Below, piece after piece: positions 23,448 to 36,415 of a stretch of 64,000 nt of DNA. Numbering within the stretch: position 1 is the first letter of the stretch; every line of letters starts with the position of its first letter. This stretch comes from Chromera velia. Lineage: Eukaryota > Sar > Chromeraceae. The position numbers and the translations under genes were made by a program. The stretch lies in contig JAHBMJ010004062.1 in assembly GCA_018398765.1 (NCBI GenBank), positions 76,999 to 140,998 of the forward strand, in the 5' to 3' direction. The notes below the pieces were generated by a model. It was not told the origin of the DNA. It worked only from the letters and a program-made list of their open reading frames with translations, and did no database searches.

Positions 23448-26400
23448 TCACAAAACCAGACTGCTTGGGGGAAGATTTGCTTCTCGGATCGCCTCCTCAA
23501 GAGCCTTGGTGGCCCCTTTGTCACGCGTGATAGCATGGTTGTACTTCAGTTTCAAAGTCTGCAGGGATACCAACTCTCCTTCTCGGACCACCTCTGCAAG
23601 AGCCTGGGCTCCCTCACTACCGATATCGTTGCTGCTCAGATCAAGAGTCTGCAGGGAGGCCATTGAACCCTGGCGGATCGCTGCTGCAAGAGCCTTGGCT
23701 CCTTCATCGCCTATTTTGCTGCCCAAACTCAGAGCCTGTAGGGATGCTAATTTTTTGTCGCAGATGACCTCTGCGAACGCCTTTGCTCCTTCATCACCGA
23801 ATTCGCACATTGTCAAATCGAGTGCCCGTAGGGAGGCCAAGCAACCCTCTCCAATTGCTTCCGCGAGGGTTTTGGCCCCCTCATCACGGATGTTGTTATA
23901 CGCAAGGTTGAGAGTCTGGATGTTTGGCGACTTTTCTTTTCGGATCGCATCTACCAGAATCTTTACCCCCTCGTCATCCATCCGCGTCGAATTTCCTCCT
24001 TTGGGGTTCCCTCCTAGGCTGAGGGTTTGGAGGGATGCTAACTTTCCTTCTTGGATCGCCTGGGCAAGAATCTTTGCGCCTTCATTCCTTCCCAGACGGG
24101 CCTTGTCGAGAGTGAGGCTCTGAAAGATCGGGATCCTGTCGGTCTCTTTCTGAAAGAGACTTCTGAGGCTCTGCAGATCGATGGTTTCTGCCGTCAGAGA
24201 GCAGTTGTTGAGACGTAAAGCGGCGTCGAGCGCTGCATTGTATATCGGGACTCTGATACTTTCTGGGGTAGAGTCATTCATTTCAATCCATAGGCAGACA
24301 GCAGCTATGCTGTCTGATGGGTTGTGCTTCTGCTGCTCTCGTTTCTTTTCTGCAATTTTGAGAAGGAGCTCTTCCAGGACTGCCTGACACTGCGCCGTCT
24401 CCTCAGGCTTCCACTTGGAATCCCGGAGATCCAAAGAAGAAAGGGAGACACCCCCTTCCGAATCTCCCTCTCCTTCTTCTCCTTCGAGAAGAATGATGTC
24501 GCACAAAAAGCGCAGAAGGGTCTCGGTGATCTGATCGTGACGACGCAATTTGATCTTTTGAACATTCCTGCGAAACTGATTCAGGAGGGATACATCTTGC
24601 GAATCTAGATGCTTGCGGACATTCAACAGAGCTGCAATCTGGACCATAGTGAGAGACGACAAGTCCCAAACTAGGCCCGACTCTTGCTGTCTTTGCTCTG
24701 ACGATTTTCTGAGCGCTTCTTTGACCTTCTCGAACATCCCGACATTGCGACTGGGCACACCTGTGTCCTGTACCCCCCTCTCTCTCATTTTATCCTCGAC
24801 CTTCCCTGCCTCTAGATCCTCTTCAATCAGCACAGGAGGAAGGAAGATTTCTGACCACGGCAGAGACGAGAGGAAGGAACCGAGACGATCCCAGGCATCA
24901 GAGCTGACTAGGGACTCTAGCGCTGAAGGAGAAGCAGCCAATAAATCATCTTTGTGACCGCTCATGCACAGGCGTGTGATGACAGAGTACGGCTTCGGGT
25001 TATTCAGGGAGGGGCACTCCCGGAGATCGGTCTCTAGTTGTTGGAGCAACGCGGACATCCGTTCCCCGCTGACCTCCCCCTCGACCTCAATCACCATCTC
25101 ACCCACCCACTCAAACCAAGGGATTGGCTTGCCTGTCTTGCTTTCCTCGCAGGAGAGCGCGGTGAGCGGGTGTTTGCTGGAGGAGCCGCCGGTCTGAGTA
25201 TCGAAATGGCTTCGAAAACGCAACACAAGAGGGGTGGAGATACTCCTGGCAGCCTGTTTGGCCAGTTCGTCAGATAATTCTACGCGCACTTCTCCCCCGA
25301 GCGCTGCATCCAGACAGGCCCTGAGGGAGACGGGGGAGACGGGGGGACAGTCACTCACACACAGGGACACTCTGACGCCTTTCTGGCGGAAGAGAATACG
25401 GAGGGAGTGCGCCAAGTCCAGAAGACCGGAGTCCCCCACAGAAACTCCCTTGAGCTCCACTGTCTGCACAGAGCCACGTGTAAGGACAAAGTGAAGAATG
25501 CGGAAGAGGATTGCACTTCGTACTGAGAGCTTCATGCGAAACAAGATGACGTACAGGTGAATGATATGGCGTGCGTCTCGTTCACCCGCTAGGGTTGGTT
25601 TTTACTTTGCTTTGACAGATTCCTGACCTGGCCAGATCTGGTCTTTCTCTGACTGATCTACAATGAAATGTCTTTCCTGACCTTCAGTCGGCAGACTCCA
25701 GCCAAACCAGAAACGCCCAAAACAAAGTCTGCCATCATGGATGCATGCTCGTCTCCCATAGTCGGTCTGTTCAGTACTGCAATTTTCTCCAGCTGTCGAG
25801 CGTTCTCTCTGAAGAATGTATCAAAACTTTTCTTGACGATCTCCTTGTCCTTCCCATTGGTCAGCCTCTTCCCCTCCATCTGCTGCCCAAATTCATGAGA
25901 CCCGGTCGGCACAGACAGGAACCCTGTGTCTGTCTGCCCGTATTTAGGGAGGAGATCAATCCAGGGCTTTCCCTCATACCCCTGTCTAGGCAGAGAGAGA
26001 ATCAGCCTAGAGTCCTTCATGGATGACACGCAAGCCTCAAAAAACGGCCACCCACGGGAACCGTAAGGGATCTGATTCATTGCCTCATCTGGCCCCGGAA
26101 CGCCCGTGCTTCTCAGCACTGTCACATATTGGTGTGCATAGAGGATGTGCATATTGCTGAGGGCCCGACGAAAAAGCACTGTTTGAAGAACGGACCGAGG
26201 GGACTGCCACATCGAAACGAAATCCCAAAATAGGGCGAGTCGCTTGCCCTTCAAAGAAGACGAACTGAGCAAACGCTCAAAAAAGGCAGCAACACGTTGT
26301 AAGTGAAAGCCTTTCTCACTATCCGGGTGCATCTTCTGCAACCAAGGATAAGAGAGGGCAAACAACGCTACCTTTTGTGACTGAATGAATGCCAACGGAT

Positions 26401-28558
26401 CCTTCCCCCCCTTCGGCTCCCCCAATTTCCCCACGATTTCCTCCTTTGGAACAAAAAAGTCCGTCTTCATCTCCTGCCTCCGCAGCAACCTCCCGGGCTT
26501 CCACTGAACCCCCCCCACCCCCCGCCTGCCCCCCACCCCCCCTGCAGACAGAGTGACGAGATCCCCCACACTTCTGGTCTCACCCTTTTGGCAGAGACGG
26601 ACAAGGGACTCTGCATCCGCAAACGCCACACTATCTGATTGGACCAATTCTTTGATTCCCCGGAAGCTCTGAAGGTTTTGGTCGATCTCCCCCATCTCAC
26701 TCTCCACCCTCTCGACCTCACTCGAGACAGTCCACAGACTCTCCCCCTGTACTCCACACACAACGGGCCAATAGATGATCGGCTGAACATCTGCAGGGGA
26801 CGGATTTGCTTTCTCGCCCCCTCCCAATAAAATTTTTATCAGACGCAGGATCTCCCTCTCCCCATCCCCCCCTTCGACAACGTAAACAGCCCCAGCCACC
26901 TCCTGTACAGATTTTCCTTTCCAACGACTCCCCAGATCAGCCTGTGAGTAGAAACAGCCTCCAGGCCACTCCTTGAAATCCCGAATAGCGTCGAGGAGAA
27001 ACGGGTCCTCCTCCATTGAGGCCATGCAAGGTGGGGATTTCCTGTGAGAGTCAGAAACTGATCCTGACCCTGACCCTGCCGAAGGACCTGAATCTTTCTG
27101 TTGTGTGTCTCTGGCTCTATCAAGGCTCTGGAGGTGGGCCGCGAGGGCCTGAGGGTTAATCAGGCGGCTGAGAGGCGAGGAGAAGGGTAAGGGTGGTGTC
27201 TGACGCACGCCCGCTGTCAGAGTTTCAACGAGAGTAGCAGGGCAGTTGCTACTGAGAGGACTTATCAGAAACCCCCCACGTCCCTGACAATGTCCTGTCG
27301 GGGACACTTCGGGGACCGACAGGGACGCGCCGCTCAGGGCCTGCACGGATGTCATTCGATCAGCTGCCCTGAGCTCTCTCTCAACCGACAGACGCGCGCA
27401 AGGACATATGCAAGCAGACCCCCACATGCGGCGACACACAAATGCATACAAGCACATATCCACGAACACACCCAAGGAAGGAAGCGAGGAAAGCAGGCAG
27501 GGACACGAAGGGACCTGAGGTGACAAAAATGCTAGAGAACTGAGAAGACTAGCTGTCTCGAATATGAAGTTGCTTGGGACGCGCTCGCATACTTACTTAC
27601 TTACTTGTTTGCACGATGGACAGTTTTCGATAATGTTGAGACACTTCTGAATATCTGAGCTGCGGCGTTGCAGATCCGTCTTGCAGGTTTTCAAATCCTT
27701 CCTGCACGTCTTCAAATCTTCCCTACATTCCAGGAAAGCAGTTTTGTTCTCATGCAGCTGCTTCACGAGGGCGGCGTTCTCCCTCTGGAACGTTCGGACG
27801 CGTGTCCGGTCACTGCAGGCATACATTCGTGTACTCTCTCTCTCTCTCTCTCCCTCTCTCTCTCTCTCTCCGCCCCCCTCACAATCTGCCCCTTTCCCTC
27901 CTTGAACACAAACAAACAAAGTTCCGCTGACCAAAAGACAGAAGGGGAAGCAGAAGTGGAGCGTGACTGGTGCGTCGGGGCGAGAGGGCAGAAGCGAATC
28001 AAACTAAAATGAAGTGTCCATGAGAGTCACTGATGCAATACCCACCAGACCAATAATAATGTGAGGGTATCGCATTCCACGTCCCACTGTTGCATCTTTA
28101 TCAAAGGGCTGTCCGCATTTCGGTCGGTCCGACTTCCACTCTTTTCATTCTCCCTGAAGCTGTACCGCACCTGTACAATTGCACCCATGCTGTCGGCATA
28201 CAGCAGGGACATATATAGATACATTACTCGAGGCACTGACTCTGGAATAAAATTCGGAAACCGTCGACGAAGGTCAGTCAATTTTTCCAAGGGTGCTCTG
28301 CAATCATGCAAGGGAGAACGCCAGGAGGGCACGTTTCGCTGGCTTCTTCTTGCTCGTCTGTTTGGGCAAATGGTGCAGGGAAGTCCGACAAGCACAGGGA
28401 AAAAAGTGTATGCAGAGCCTGTACTTGGAACAAACTTGTGCAACATGCCGAGTGGGGGTGCCTGTAGCTGCAGGGTGGGAAACTCACTTGTAGATAGTGG
28501 GTTCGGGCTTCAAAGGAGCCCCCCCTCCAAAGCTGTGCTCATGAGCGTATACTGCCAT
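23448..28558 (-). CDS. Coiled-coil + HET-like + leucine-rich-repeat protein (NLR-like layout)
   Basis: Five exons join in phase: 28558-28488 (ATG at 28558), 28297-28241, 27812-27605, 27340-25682 and 25463-23448 (stop), 4,011 nt, about 1,336 residues. Acceptors are all TGCAG; donors are GTGAGT, GTCAGT, GTAAGT and GTCAGG. Exon 3 encodes a coiled coil (FQRENAALVKQLHENK, then Cys-containing heptads). Exon 4 carries, about 350-500 residues into the protein, a HET-like domain: ALFALSYPWL, then ALFWDFVSMWQSP, then ALSNMHILYAHQYVTVL, then SRGWPFFEACVSSM, in the order typical of fungal HET domains. Exon 5 begins as a ribonuclease-inhibitor-type LRR (VELKGVSVGDSGLLDLAHSL) and ends with about seven such repeats (LDLSSNDIGSEGAQALAEVV). 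HET domains trigger cell death in fungi, and LRRs sense ligands. Without the 218-bp intron 25464-25681 there would be two genes: 25658-27355 (565 residues) and 23448-25535 (695 residues). The intron is predicted, not proven. Confidence 0.6.
27838..27870. repeat. (TC)n microsatellite
   Basis: TC-rich run in the intron just upstream of the coiled-coil exon of the CC-HET-LRR gene. It is a GA run on the coding strand. Confidence 0.9.
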
Positions 28559-30485
28559 TTTCTGGACAGACCCACGATCCTTTGAGCCCTCGCTGCCCGC
28601 GCAATTTCCTTCAGTACCTTCTTGCATCTCAGTCTGAGTCAGTCACTCTGGCTGTGTGTCAAACTGCCCGCCCGAACTATTTTCTGGAGCAGTGCCTTCC
28701 AACATGTATATACACAGACTTGAACTTCAAAGCAAAACACTCGCATTTTCTGGCAGATTCAAACCCTTTTTTGCACCGTCGTTCTGTGTTTGTGAAGATC
28801 TCGAAGCGGCGGTGAAGCAGCGAGAGCTGGCGGCATTCACGGAGGCCCTGCAGGCACGTACTTTGTATGCATTTGACCTGTCAAGCAGCGCGCAAATTTT
28901 GCGCATGCATGCAGCTAGCTATAGGTTTCCCACGCAGCTAGGGGGGCCGGGCCGCGGTGCCCGGCCGTCGCACATATCGCGCCATGCAGGGGGGGACGAC
29001 TTCTTCCTCGATCGTCACATACAACGGTAAAATTGCCGTCTACATGACAAGGGGGGGCATTGGATGCCACCAGCAGACCATGGTGCACTAACTCGGTGCA
29101 CTTAACCTCCACTGGAGATGCCAGATGGCAAGCTGTCTCGTGTTTTCATTATAGGTGTCTGTCCCTGTATGTCTCATATATTCTCGTTATACCCCCAGCT
29201 ATGCTAAGCAATCATGTAAACACATCTTCTAGTGAGAGCTAGAGTAATATGATAGATCTATTCAATCTGTTTCTATTTTTTTTTCTGTGCTGTTTTACAT
29301 TTTCCAATCTGGAGGTGCTGACCGGGTTTTAGTTAACGGAGCCCTAATTTTATCTTCTTTCAAGTAGAAGAATGTAAAGCAGAAGACTGATCCAGTTATA
29401 AAGGTTTTTTTCACAAAATCATACAAAATTAAGAGGGCTGGGTTAGGCTGGGTTTCTCTTTGTGCCGTTTAATTTATGTTATATCAGAAACTCAGAAGGG
29501 AACTGTTTGGATACTAGTTCGGATGCCTAGTCAGATGCAGCTGAAGTTCGCTGGCTTAAGGCAAAGATTGAATGGGTCGAGACGGGAGGGACTAAGGGAG
29601 GGAAAATTTAGGAACATTATACGGGCCATGATACAGAGGGCCATCGAAGACTGAGTTTAAGACTCGAAGGCGGGACAGCTAGCTAGATGAAAGCGGCCCT
29701 CAGGATCTCCGCCGGTGATGCTAGTGGTAGGCTGGTAGCTAGTCTAGGCGACGCATAGTAGTGAAAAAAAAAAAGAATAGATATATCAAATTTTTTTTTT
29801 CTTTTTTTTTTTTAGTCTGATGGTCAAAGGTCCAAGCAAACTTACCAAAGCTAGGTTTTGTAGTTAGATGTGTTTTTGTTATATGTTTGGCACTTCCAAT
29901 AAAATAATAAAAAACAAAATAAAAAAGATTAATTAGGCTTCTTGAAATTTTTTTTTCTTTTTTTTTATCACTGTGCCTCGCCTAGTAGCTAGTGGATTAA
30001 TTTGCTAATTAACCGGCCTTTAAACCGGGAACAGGCAGGGCTACGTAAGTTGTAGTGTAACATACTATTGAGGTCGCTGAAGAACCAGCTGACAGAACAA
30101 TCAAAACTGCAGAGAAAAAAGAATCTAGAAAAGAATATACATATCAATCAATCAATCAATACATACATATATTCTTTTAAAATAATAATATCTTCATATA
30201 AATCTAGATCAATCAATACAAATTAAATATTAATAATAATTAATTTAATATTTTATTCTAACTAACACTCTAATTGTTACAATATTGCACTATGTGGGTA
30301 TTATTTTTTGATTGATTGATGCCTATACTAAAACTTAAAGATATTTTTTATAACCTATAACTATGTACTAGCAGAATTGTTATAGAATCTGATGTAAGAC
30401 ATCCTAGAAGATGTGCACGCATTTCCCGAAAGTGTGGCTCGAAACTCAACACCGATCAAATTTGCCTCACTCATCATGCATCATC
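28559..30485. other. Intergenic region; AT-rich, CTAG-rich island
   Basis: From 28559 to about 29150 the composition is ordinary. This part includes a near-palindrome GCGCAAATTTTGCGC (about 28891-28905) and a GC-rich hairpin GCCGGGC...GCCCGGC (about 28947-28966). From about 29160 to 30485 it is AT-rich with frequent CTAG sites, poly-A/T runs and ATCAATCAATCA tracts. No gene is visible. The LTR element is inserted at the right edge. Confidence 0.5.
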
Positions 30486-30490
30486 ACGTG

Positions 30491-30972
30491 CGTAAAGCTT
30501 CAGAGCGCTTCAGAGGTAAAGCGTACAGCGTGAGAGAACTGCATGCATCATTATTTTAGTACCCCGCCTGTGCGTGCGGGATTTTCGCTTTATGAGGCAT
30601 GCAATGAGTCATTTTCCGGGGCCATCAATCTGCCCGTCGATTGATCACCGCGGTCCATTCGATATGATCTCTTCGCTGTCCAAGCAACTGAAGCGTGGTT
30701 TGCTTTGGACACTATCGATTCTAAGAATTCGAGTGGATCCAATTGCGCGGTTTGAAGTGGATAGAAAGTCTGCTCTTTGTCTTCGCATCTAGAATTCATC
30801 TTGATTGATCGATCGATTTCTCGGATGCTTCGAAGATCTTCGTGTTCTTGTGGGCATCTCCCGGATTGACATTCTTCATTTCTATTCGTAAGTCCAACTA
30901 TGTTCAGTTGACTTCTCTCTTTCTTCTTCGAATAAGTTTAGGTGCTTCATCTAGATCATCCTAAACTTATTG
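30491..30972 (+). repeat. 5' LTR of the Copia-type element
   Basis: About 96% identical to 36416-36893. It starts CGTAAAGCTT and ends CTAAACTTATTG. The usual TG...CA LTR ends are not seen if the ACGTG target duplication is read correctly. A short hairpin-like GC segment lies near position 80 of the LTR. Confidence 0.9.
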
Positions 30973-31088
30973 TGGTGCCGGCTCCTAAACTTATCGTAGT
31001 GCCGGCTTTTTTTGGGAACAAACGAGGTACCCTTCTTTCAAGCTCTGCTCGTTTGGTTGTATTTCCGTTGCTTTCTTCTCTTCTCGAA

Positions 31089-32400
31089 ATGCAGCGATCC
31101 AACTCTCTGCCTCAGGAGGCTTCTGCTCTGAGTGGCAACAATCCTTTTGCCACTCCTACCCCTGTGCGTACCTTTATTACAGACTCATCAGGTGATCTTC
31201 GTCTGGCTGATAGACCTCCTCTCCATGGAGTCCTCTCGGCCCCTCCTCCAGGCATCATGCAACCACACCCCTCTCCCACATTCGGACCAGCTGCAGGAGG
31301 TCAACCTCAAGGCTCTCATTTTTTTGGCCCCCTCACTGCTCCCCCTGTTGCTTCTTCCGAGGATGCTGAGGCCTTCAGCGCCCCTCCTCCGCAGGCTGCA
31401 CCTTCCCAGGGGCCTGCCTACTTCGGGATCTCCACTCCCCCCCCGGTTCCTCAAACTGCCGTCCCGGAGTCTGTTCACAACTTCGATCCTGGTGAACCTG
31501 GCTGGGCTGCCTTCCAGCATGCGCCCCCGCCTCCTCTCCAGCAGTTCTCAACTCGTCGTTCCAACTTGGCCAAGAAAGCCCTCGACTCCATCAAATCTTT
31601 CTCTGCCGAGAAGGATATCAAGCTCTTCCATGAGTCCATCATTGAGTGTGTCGAGGAAGTATGCCCTCTCAATGGTCCTTCTTCTTGATCTCGCTTCTTT
31701 CATTCAACAGAAGCTCTCCGAGGATGTCCTGAACGTTCTCAAGGCGGACCCCGAGTACTCCGTATCCAAGGCTAACCCGGATTGGCTGATGGATTGCCTC
31801 CAACATTTCTACTTAGGTCCATTTCCGAAACGCCTTCACGCTTGCTGGAGCGAGATCAAGTCCTTTGCCCCTTTGGCTAAGGAGTCTGCTCTGGCATTCG
31901 TTGCTCGCGGGCGGAAGATCCTTGGTCGTTACCGTCGTCTGGTTCCGATGACCCCCGAGGCCTTCTCCATGATAGAGTACTCCGTGCTCTTCGAGGCCCT
32001 CCCTCTTGGCAGTGCTGCCCGCCGGTACGTTGTCACGAACCTTGAAGACCACTCCCCCTCTGGCCTTCGTGACTGTCTGCGCCAGTACGAGGAGACTGCT
32101 ATATCTCAGTCGCCCGGTGCTTCCATCTGGCTTGCAACTATTCCTTCCTCTTCGGGTGGTCGACCTCAAGTCCCCAGTGCCCCTCAAGGCAATCGTCCTT
32201 CGGATGCCTCTGGTTCGGGTTCTTTCTTCTGCCCTCTGTGCAAGCATATACATAAGAAGGGCATGCATTTGAAGTGCGCTGGTTGTGGTGTGAACAAGCG
32301 TTGTGCTACTTAGGGATGTCCATGCCCTGGTGCTTCCCACGAGTGCACTCACTGCAAGCGGACGGGTCATTTGGATTCCGCCTGCATTCAGGAACTCAAG
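31089..32400 (+). pseudogene. gag-like region of the Copia-type element (fossil)
   Basis: Pro/Ser-rich N-terminal part followed by a helical capsid-like part and a Cys/His-containing segment reminiscent of nucleocapsid zinc knuckles near its end. It is degenerate. Assignment rests on position between the 5' LTR and the pol-like region. Confidence 0.6.
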
Positions 32401-35400
32401 AAGAAGGTCGACGTGAAGCTGGCGACGGTCTCTTTTACTGTGGCGGCGGCGGAGACTACTGAAGACTCTCTGGAGGACCCTCACTTCGGCAAAGATGATG
32501 GAGCTACTGTGGATGCTGTCGGCGAGAACTACTTGAAGCGTTTGCCCTCCAGCGTGCGATACACTGTCTCTCCCCTTCCTGCGCCTGTGCCTGTTCAGAC
32601 TGCAGGAGAAGACGGTGCTCTTGTGCAGGCGATGCAATCCGCTGACGTCCCTGACGTTATGTTTGGAGAAAAGCGTGCGGATCTTTCTTTCCTCATCCTT
32701 CTCGACTCTCTCGTGCCCTTTTTCTTTTCCAAGGCTCTCGCTCAGCATCTCGGTGCTGTGATAGACTATCGCAGCGACTTGATGACAATCCGTTCAGCTT
32801 TCGGTGATCCCATGGAGCTTCTTTGGATCGACTTCGGCCACTATTACGCAATGACGCTCCAACAGGCGCCCGTCTTCGAAGCGTCTCCTGCCATCTCCGT
32901 CACTTTGTCCCTGGCAGGTCCCCCCGCAGCTTTCATGGCTACTGTCTCCGCTCCTGTGGAACCCCCCCTCCAGAAGATTTCTGTTTCCGATGATGATGAT
33001 GACGACTGTCCCAGTCTCTGCGGTAGCTTTGACACCGCTTCCAACTGTACAGATGGTGAGAATGTTTGTCCCAATCAGGGTGAGCATGACACTGTTTCCT
33101 TGCCTCCCTCTTTCCCTGCAACCTTTATCGAAACAGGAGAGCGTTTCGTTTTCTTATTGTCTAACCTTCAGTCTCTTATGATGGAGGTTCACTGCGATTA
33201 TGCGCATGTCGGCGTTGAGGATGTTCTTTCCCAGCTGTGTCGCGTTTTCTCTTTCAAGGTTTCCGTCCGTTCCCTCCGTGAAGTGGTACGGAAGGTTCTT
33301 GCCTCTTGTGTCCCCTGCTCCCGTGTGAAGGGCCCTGTCGGTTTTTCGATTCTTCGTTCCTCCTTCAACAGAGGAGCCTACCCTGGTGCCTGCTTATACA
33401 TGGATAGTCAGTATCTCGGCCCTTCTGAGTCCGGACACACCCACCAGCTCTCCATTCTCGAAGACTATCACGATTTCGGTTTGGGACTTCGCTACAACGG
33501 CCCTTCCACTTCTGCTGAGGCTGCTGCCTTCCTTCGAGACGTCTGGATCCCTCGCTTTGGCGCCTCCCTCGAGATTCGGTGCGACCCCAGATCCGAGTTC
33601 ATCAGAGAACCTTTCACTTCTCTCTGCACTGAGCTCAACATCATCCTCTCCTTTTCCCCTTCTGGTTACAAGGATGGGAACTCTCTTACCGAGCGCTGGC
33701 AGCGAGAGGTACTGGTATCAGTGTGGACGATCCTCCTCGAGAGAGGCCTCCCCCCAACCATGTGGCCGACCGTCCACAATGAAGCCATACGGTATCTCAA
33801 CAACCGTCTCTCTTGACGGGATCCCTCCAAGCCATGTCAGACAGCCGTTTCCGGTGCTGCTCCGCTTCCTTGCTTCCGTCGATTCCTTTCCTCTCAGCGT
33901 CGCCCTTCCCCTGGCAGTGCTGCTCTTCGTAAGTATGCTGTGGGAGATGAAGTGATGTACAACACCGGTGCTTCACTGGGCGGCGGCCGCTCGGGCCCCA
34001 AGCACAAATGTGGCCCAGTCTGGTATCCTTACCATGTTGAAGCGAAAGAGAACGACCATTACTACAAAATTGTGGCAACTGAAGACGACACACGCCCTCA
34101 GAAGACCTCTGTGAGCCCCTACCAGCTCCGACCTTCTGCTGTGCCCCTCTCTCCCGAGTCACCTGTTGTGTCCTCTTCAGCCGACCCTTCTTCCTCCGCT
34201 TCCGAACCCCCTCTTCTCAGCGCTCCCTCAGGCCCTCTTGCCCCCGGCACAATGGTTGTGGCATCTTCACCTGAGTACTCTCTTCTCTGGGTTGGAGAGG
34301 TGCACAGGGCGGTCTCTTCTGGCGATGACTCTAGAGACTTCCTCTACGAAGTTCACGCATGGGGAACTCATCAGAAGTGCGCTCTCGAGAAGCGTGCTTG
34401 GTATCCTGGTCACTATATGGCTGGCGGCTTTTACATCACCTATGACTCGAGAGGATGTCGCACGGACCCTGAGATTGTCGAGCTTCGCCACAGTAATGTG
34501 GTTGCTTCTGGATTCGAGATGGTCAAGAACCGTGGAGCTCGTGGCTCCCGTCTTCCCTTCGATTTGTGTGCTCGGCTGTCTAATGGTTCGCGTGGCTGTT
34601 TCTTCTCTCAATATCCTACGTCTGAGCCTACCAATCCTGCTGTACATGCTGCTGTTAACTTTCTGACTTCTTCCAACTGTTCGACTTCAGTTTTCACTGC
34701 GACTACACACAAGCCTGTCCATCTCTCTTCTCTGAATTCTAGTGAGCATGAAGGTGTTCGTGAAGCAGACGCAAAGGAAGACAAGGGTTGGCAAGACAGA
34801 CAGGTGTATGAGCGTGTCCCTCTCACTGCTGTACCTCCCGGTGTTCAGCGTGTTCCCCTGCAGCGAGTCCGTATAGAGAAGCTGCGAGATGATGGTACTC
34901 GCATCTTCAAGACTCGCATAGTCATTCGAGGAGACCTTGTCAACCGCATCGGTTTGGACGTCACCACTCACCTCTGTCCTCCCGATGCCGTGCGCCTTGT
35001 TCTCTAGCTTGCTCTCGATCTTTGTAAGCGGCGCGGTGTCAACCTCTCTCTCAAGAAGGCGGATGTCGTCTAGGCGTACCTCCAGGCTCCACTTCCGAGC
35101 TCCCGTGCTCCTGTGTACGTGCTGCCTCCTCCTGATCACCCAGATCGTGGCCATCACCTTTGAAAGCTCTTGAAGGCTATGTACAGTCTCCCCGATGCCG
35201 GCAAGGTTTTTGAGGACTTTCTTAGCTCCAAGCTTCGCCAGCTTGGATGGTCTACTACACTCTTTCCTGGTGTCTGGTTTCTTCGAGGCGCTGATGGAAA
35301 GATTCGTGGGATCCTCTGCACGTACGTTGACGACCTGCTTTTGATTGGCATCGGTGAAGACGCTGCTGATCTCTCAGGTCCCCTCCGAGATTATGTTGTG

Positions 35401-36372
35401 TGTGGTGACGACACCAACGCCACTTCTGGTCGCTTTGTTGGAGTCCAGTTCGATGTGACTGCTGACGGCATCCTGATCCACCAGCACCACTATATCTCAT
35501 CCCTTTCCCTGCCTCCGGAATTTTCCTCCAGCGAGTCCCGTCCTGCTGACAAGCCTCTGCCTGTTGGTACGACTCATGAAGAGGACATTTCCCCACCTCT
35601 CGATGCAGCCGGTGCGAGAGTCTACCGAGAACTTCTGGGCCAGGTGGGATACGTCGCCTACTGCACCCGCCCTGATGTCTCGTTGGCTCATAGCTATCTC
35701 TCTCGTTTCATGGCTGCCCCGACGGAGAGAGCTTTCCGCCTTCTCCTTCAGACGATCCGGTACCTTCGATCGACTCCCTCTTTAGGCATCCCCATCCGTC
35801 CGTCTCTCAACCCCGACGAGCTCGTTGCAATTATCTACGCAGATGCCTTGTTTGGTACCCCTGACTTTCCCCACCCTCAGACTGGCTGGTTGCTCTTTCT
35901 CCAAGGGTCTCCCCTTCTCTACAAGAGTCGCCGACAGTCTCGTGTGGCGAGATCTATGACCCGTGCAGAAGTTCTCGCTCTTCAAGACGCTGTCGATGCC
36001 TCTCTTCATTTCGCGGCTTGTCTGATTCCCTTCTACAAGTCCGTGAAGATTGGCATTGGTTGCGATGCCGCCAACGTTCTGCACCTTCTCCAGTCTGGTG
36101 GTGCCTCCTCTGCTGAGAGAGCGCTCCTCCCTCTGGTCCGTCGTCTAGGAGACCGCGCCTGCGTGGTTCCTCTCTTGGCGGTGACTGACCTTACCGAACA
36201 GCACAAAGTGGGTGTCTTCAAGATCCCTACAGACGTGAATGTTTCCGACATCCTGACCAAAGCCCGTGATATTGGCTTGCTTTCTTGGCTCCTCTCTTTG
36301 TCCGCGGATGCTCCTGAGCTCTTTGGATTGGCTGAATGTTCTCGTCTGCCCCCTCTTTCTTTCACTCCTTAA
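32401..36372 (+). pseudogene. pol-like region of the Copia-type element (fossil)
   Basis: In order: a protease-like region, an integrase region (about 33180-33820), a reverse transcriptase region (about 34800-35560, with a YVDD core) and an RNase H region (about 35620-36330). The order is that of Copia/Ty1 elements. The region is interrupted at several places. Confidence 0.8.
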
Positions 36373-36415
36373 TTTTTCTTTGTCTCCGCGCTACCGCTGT
36401 AAAGAAAAGAACCCC

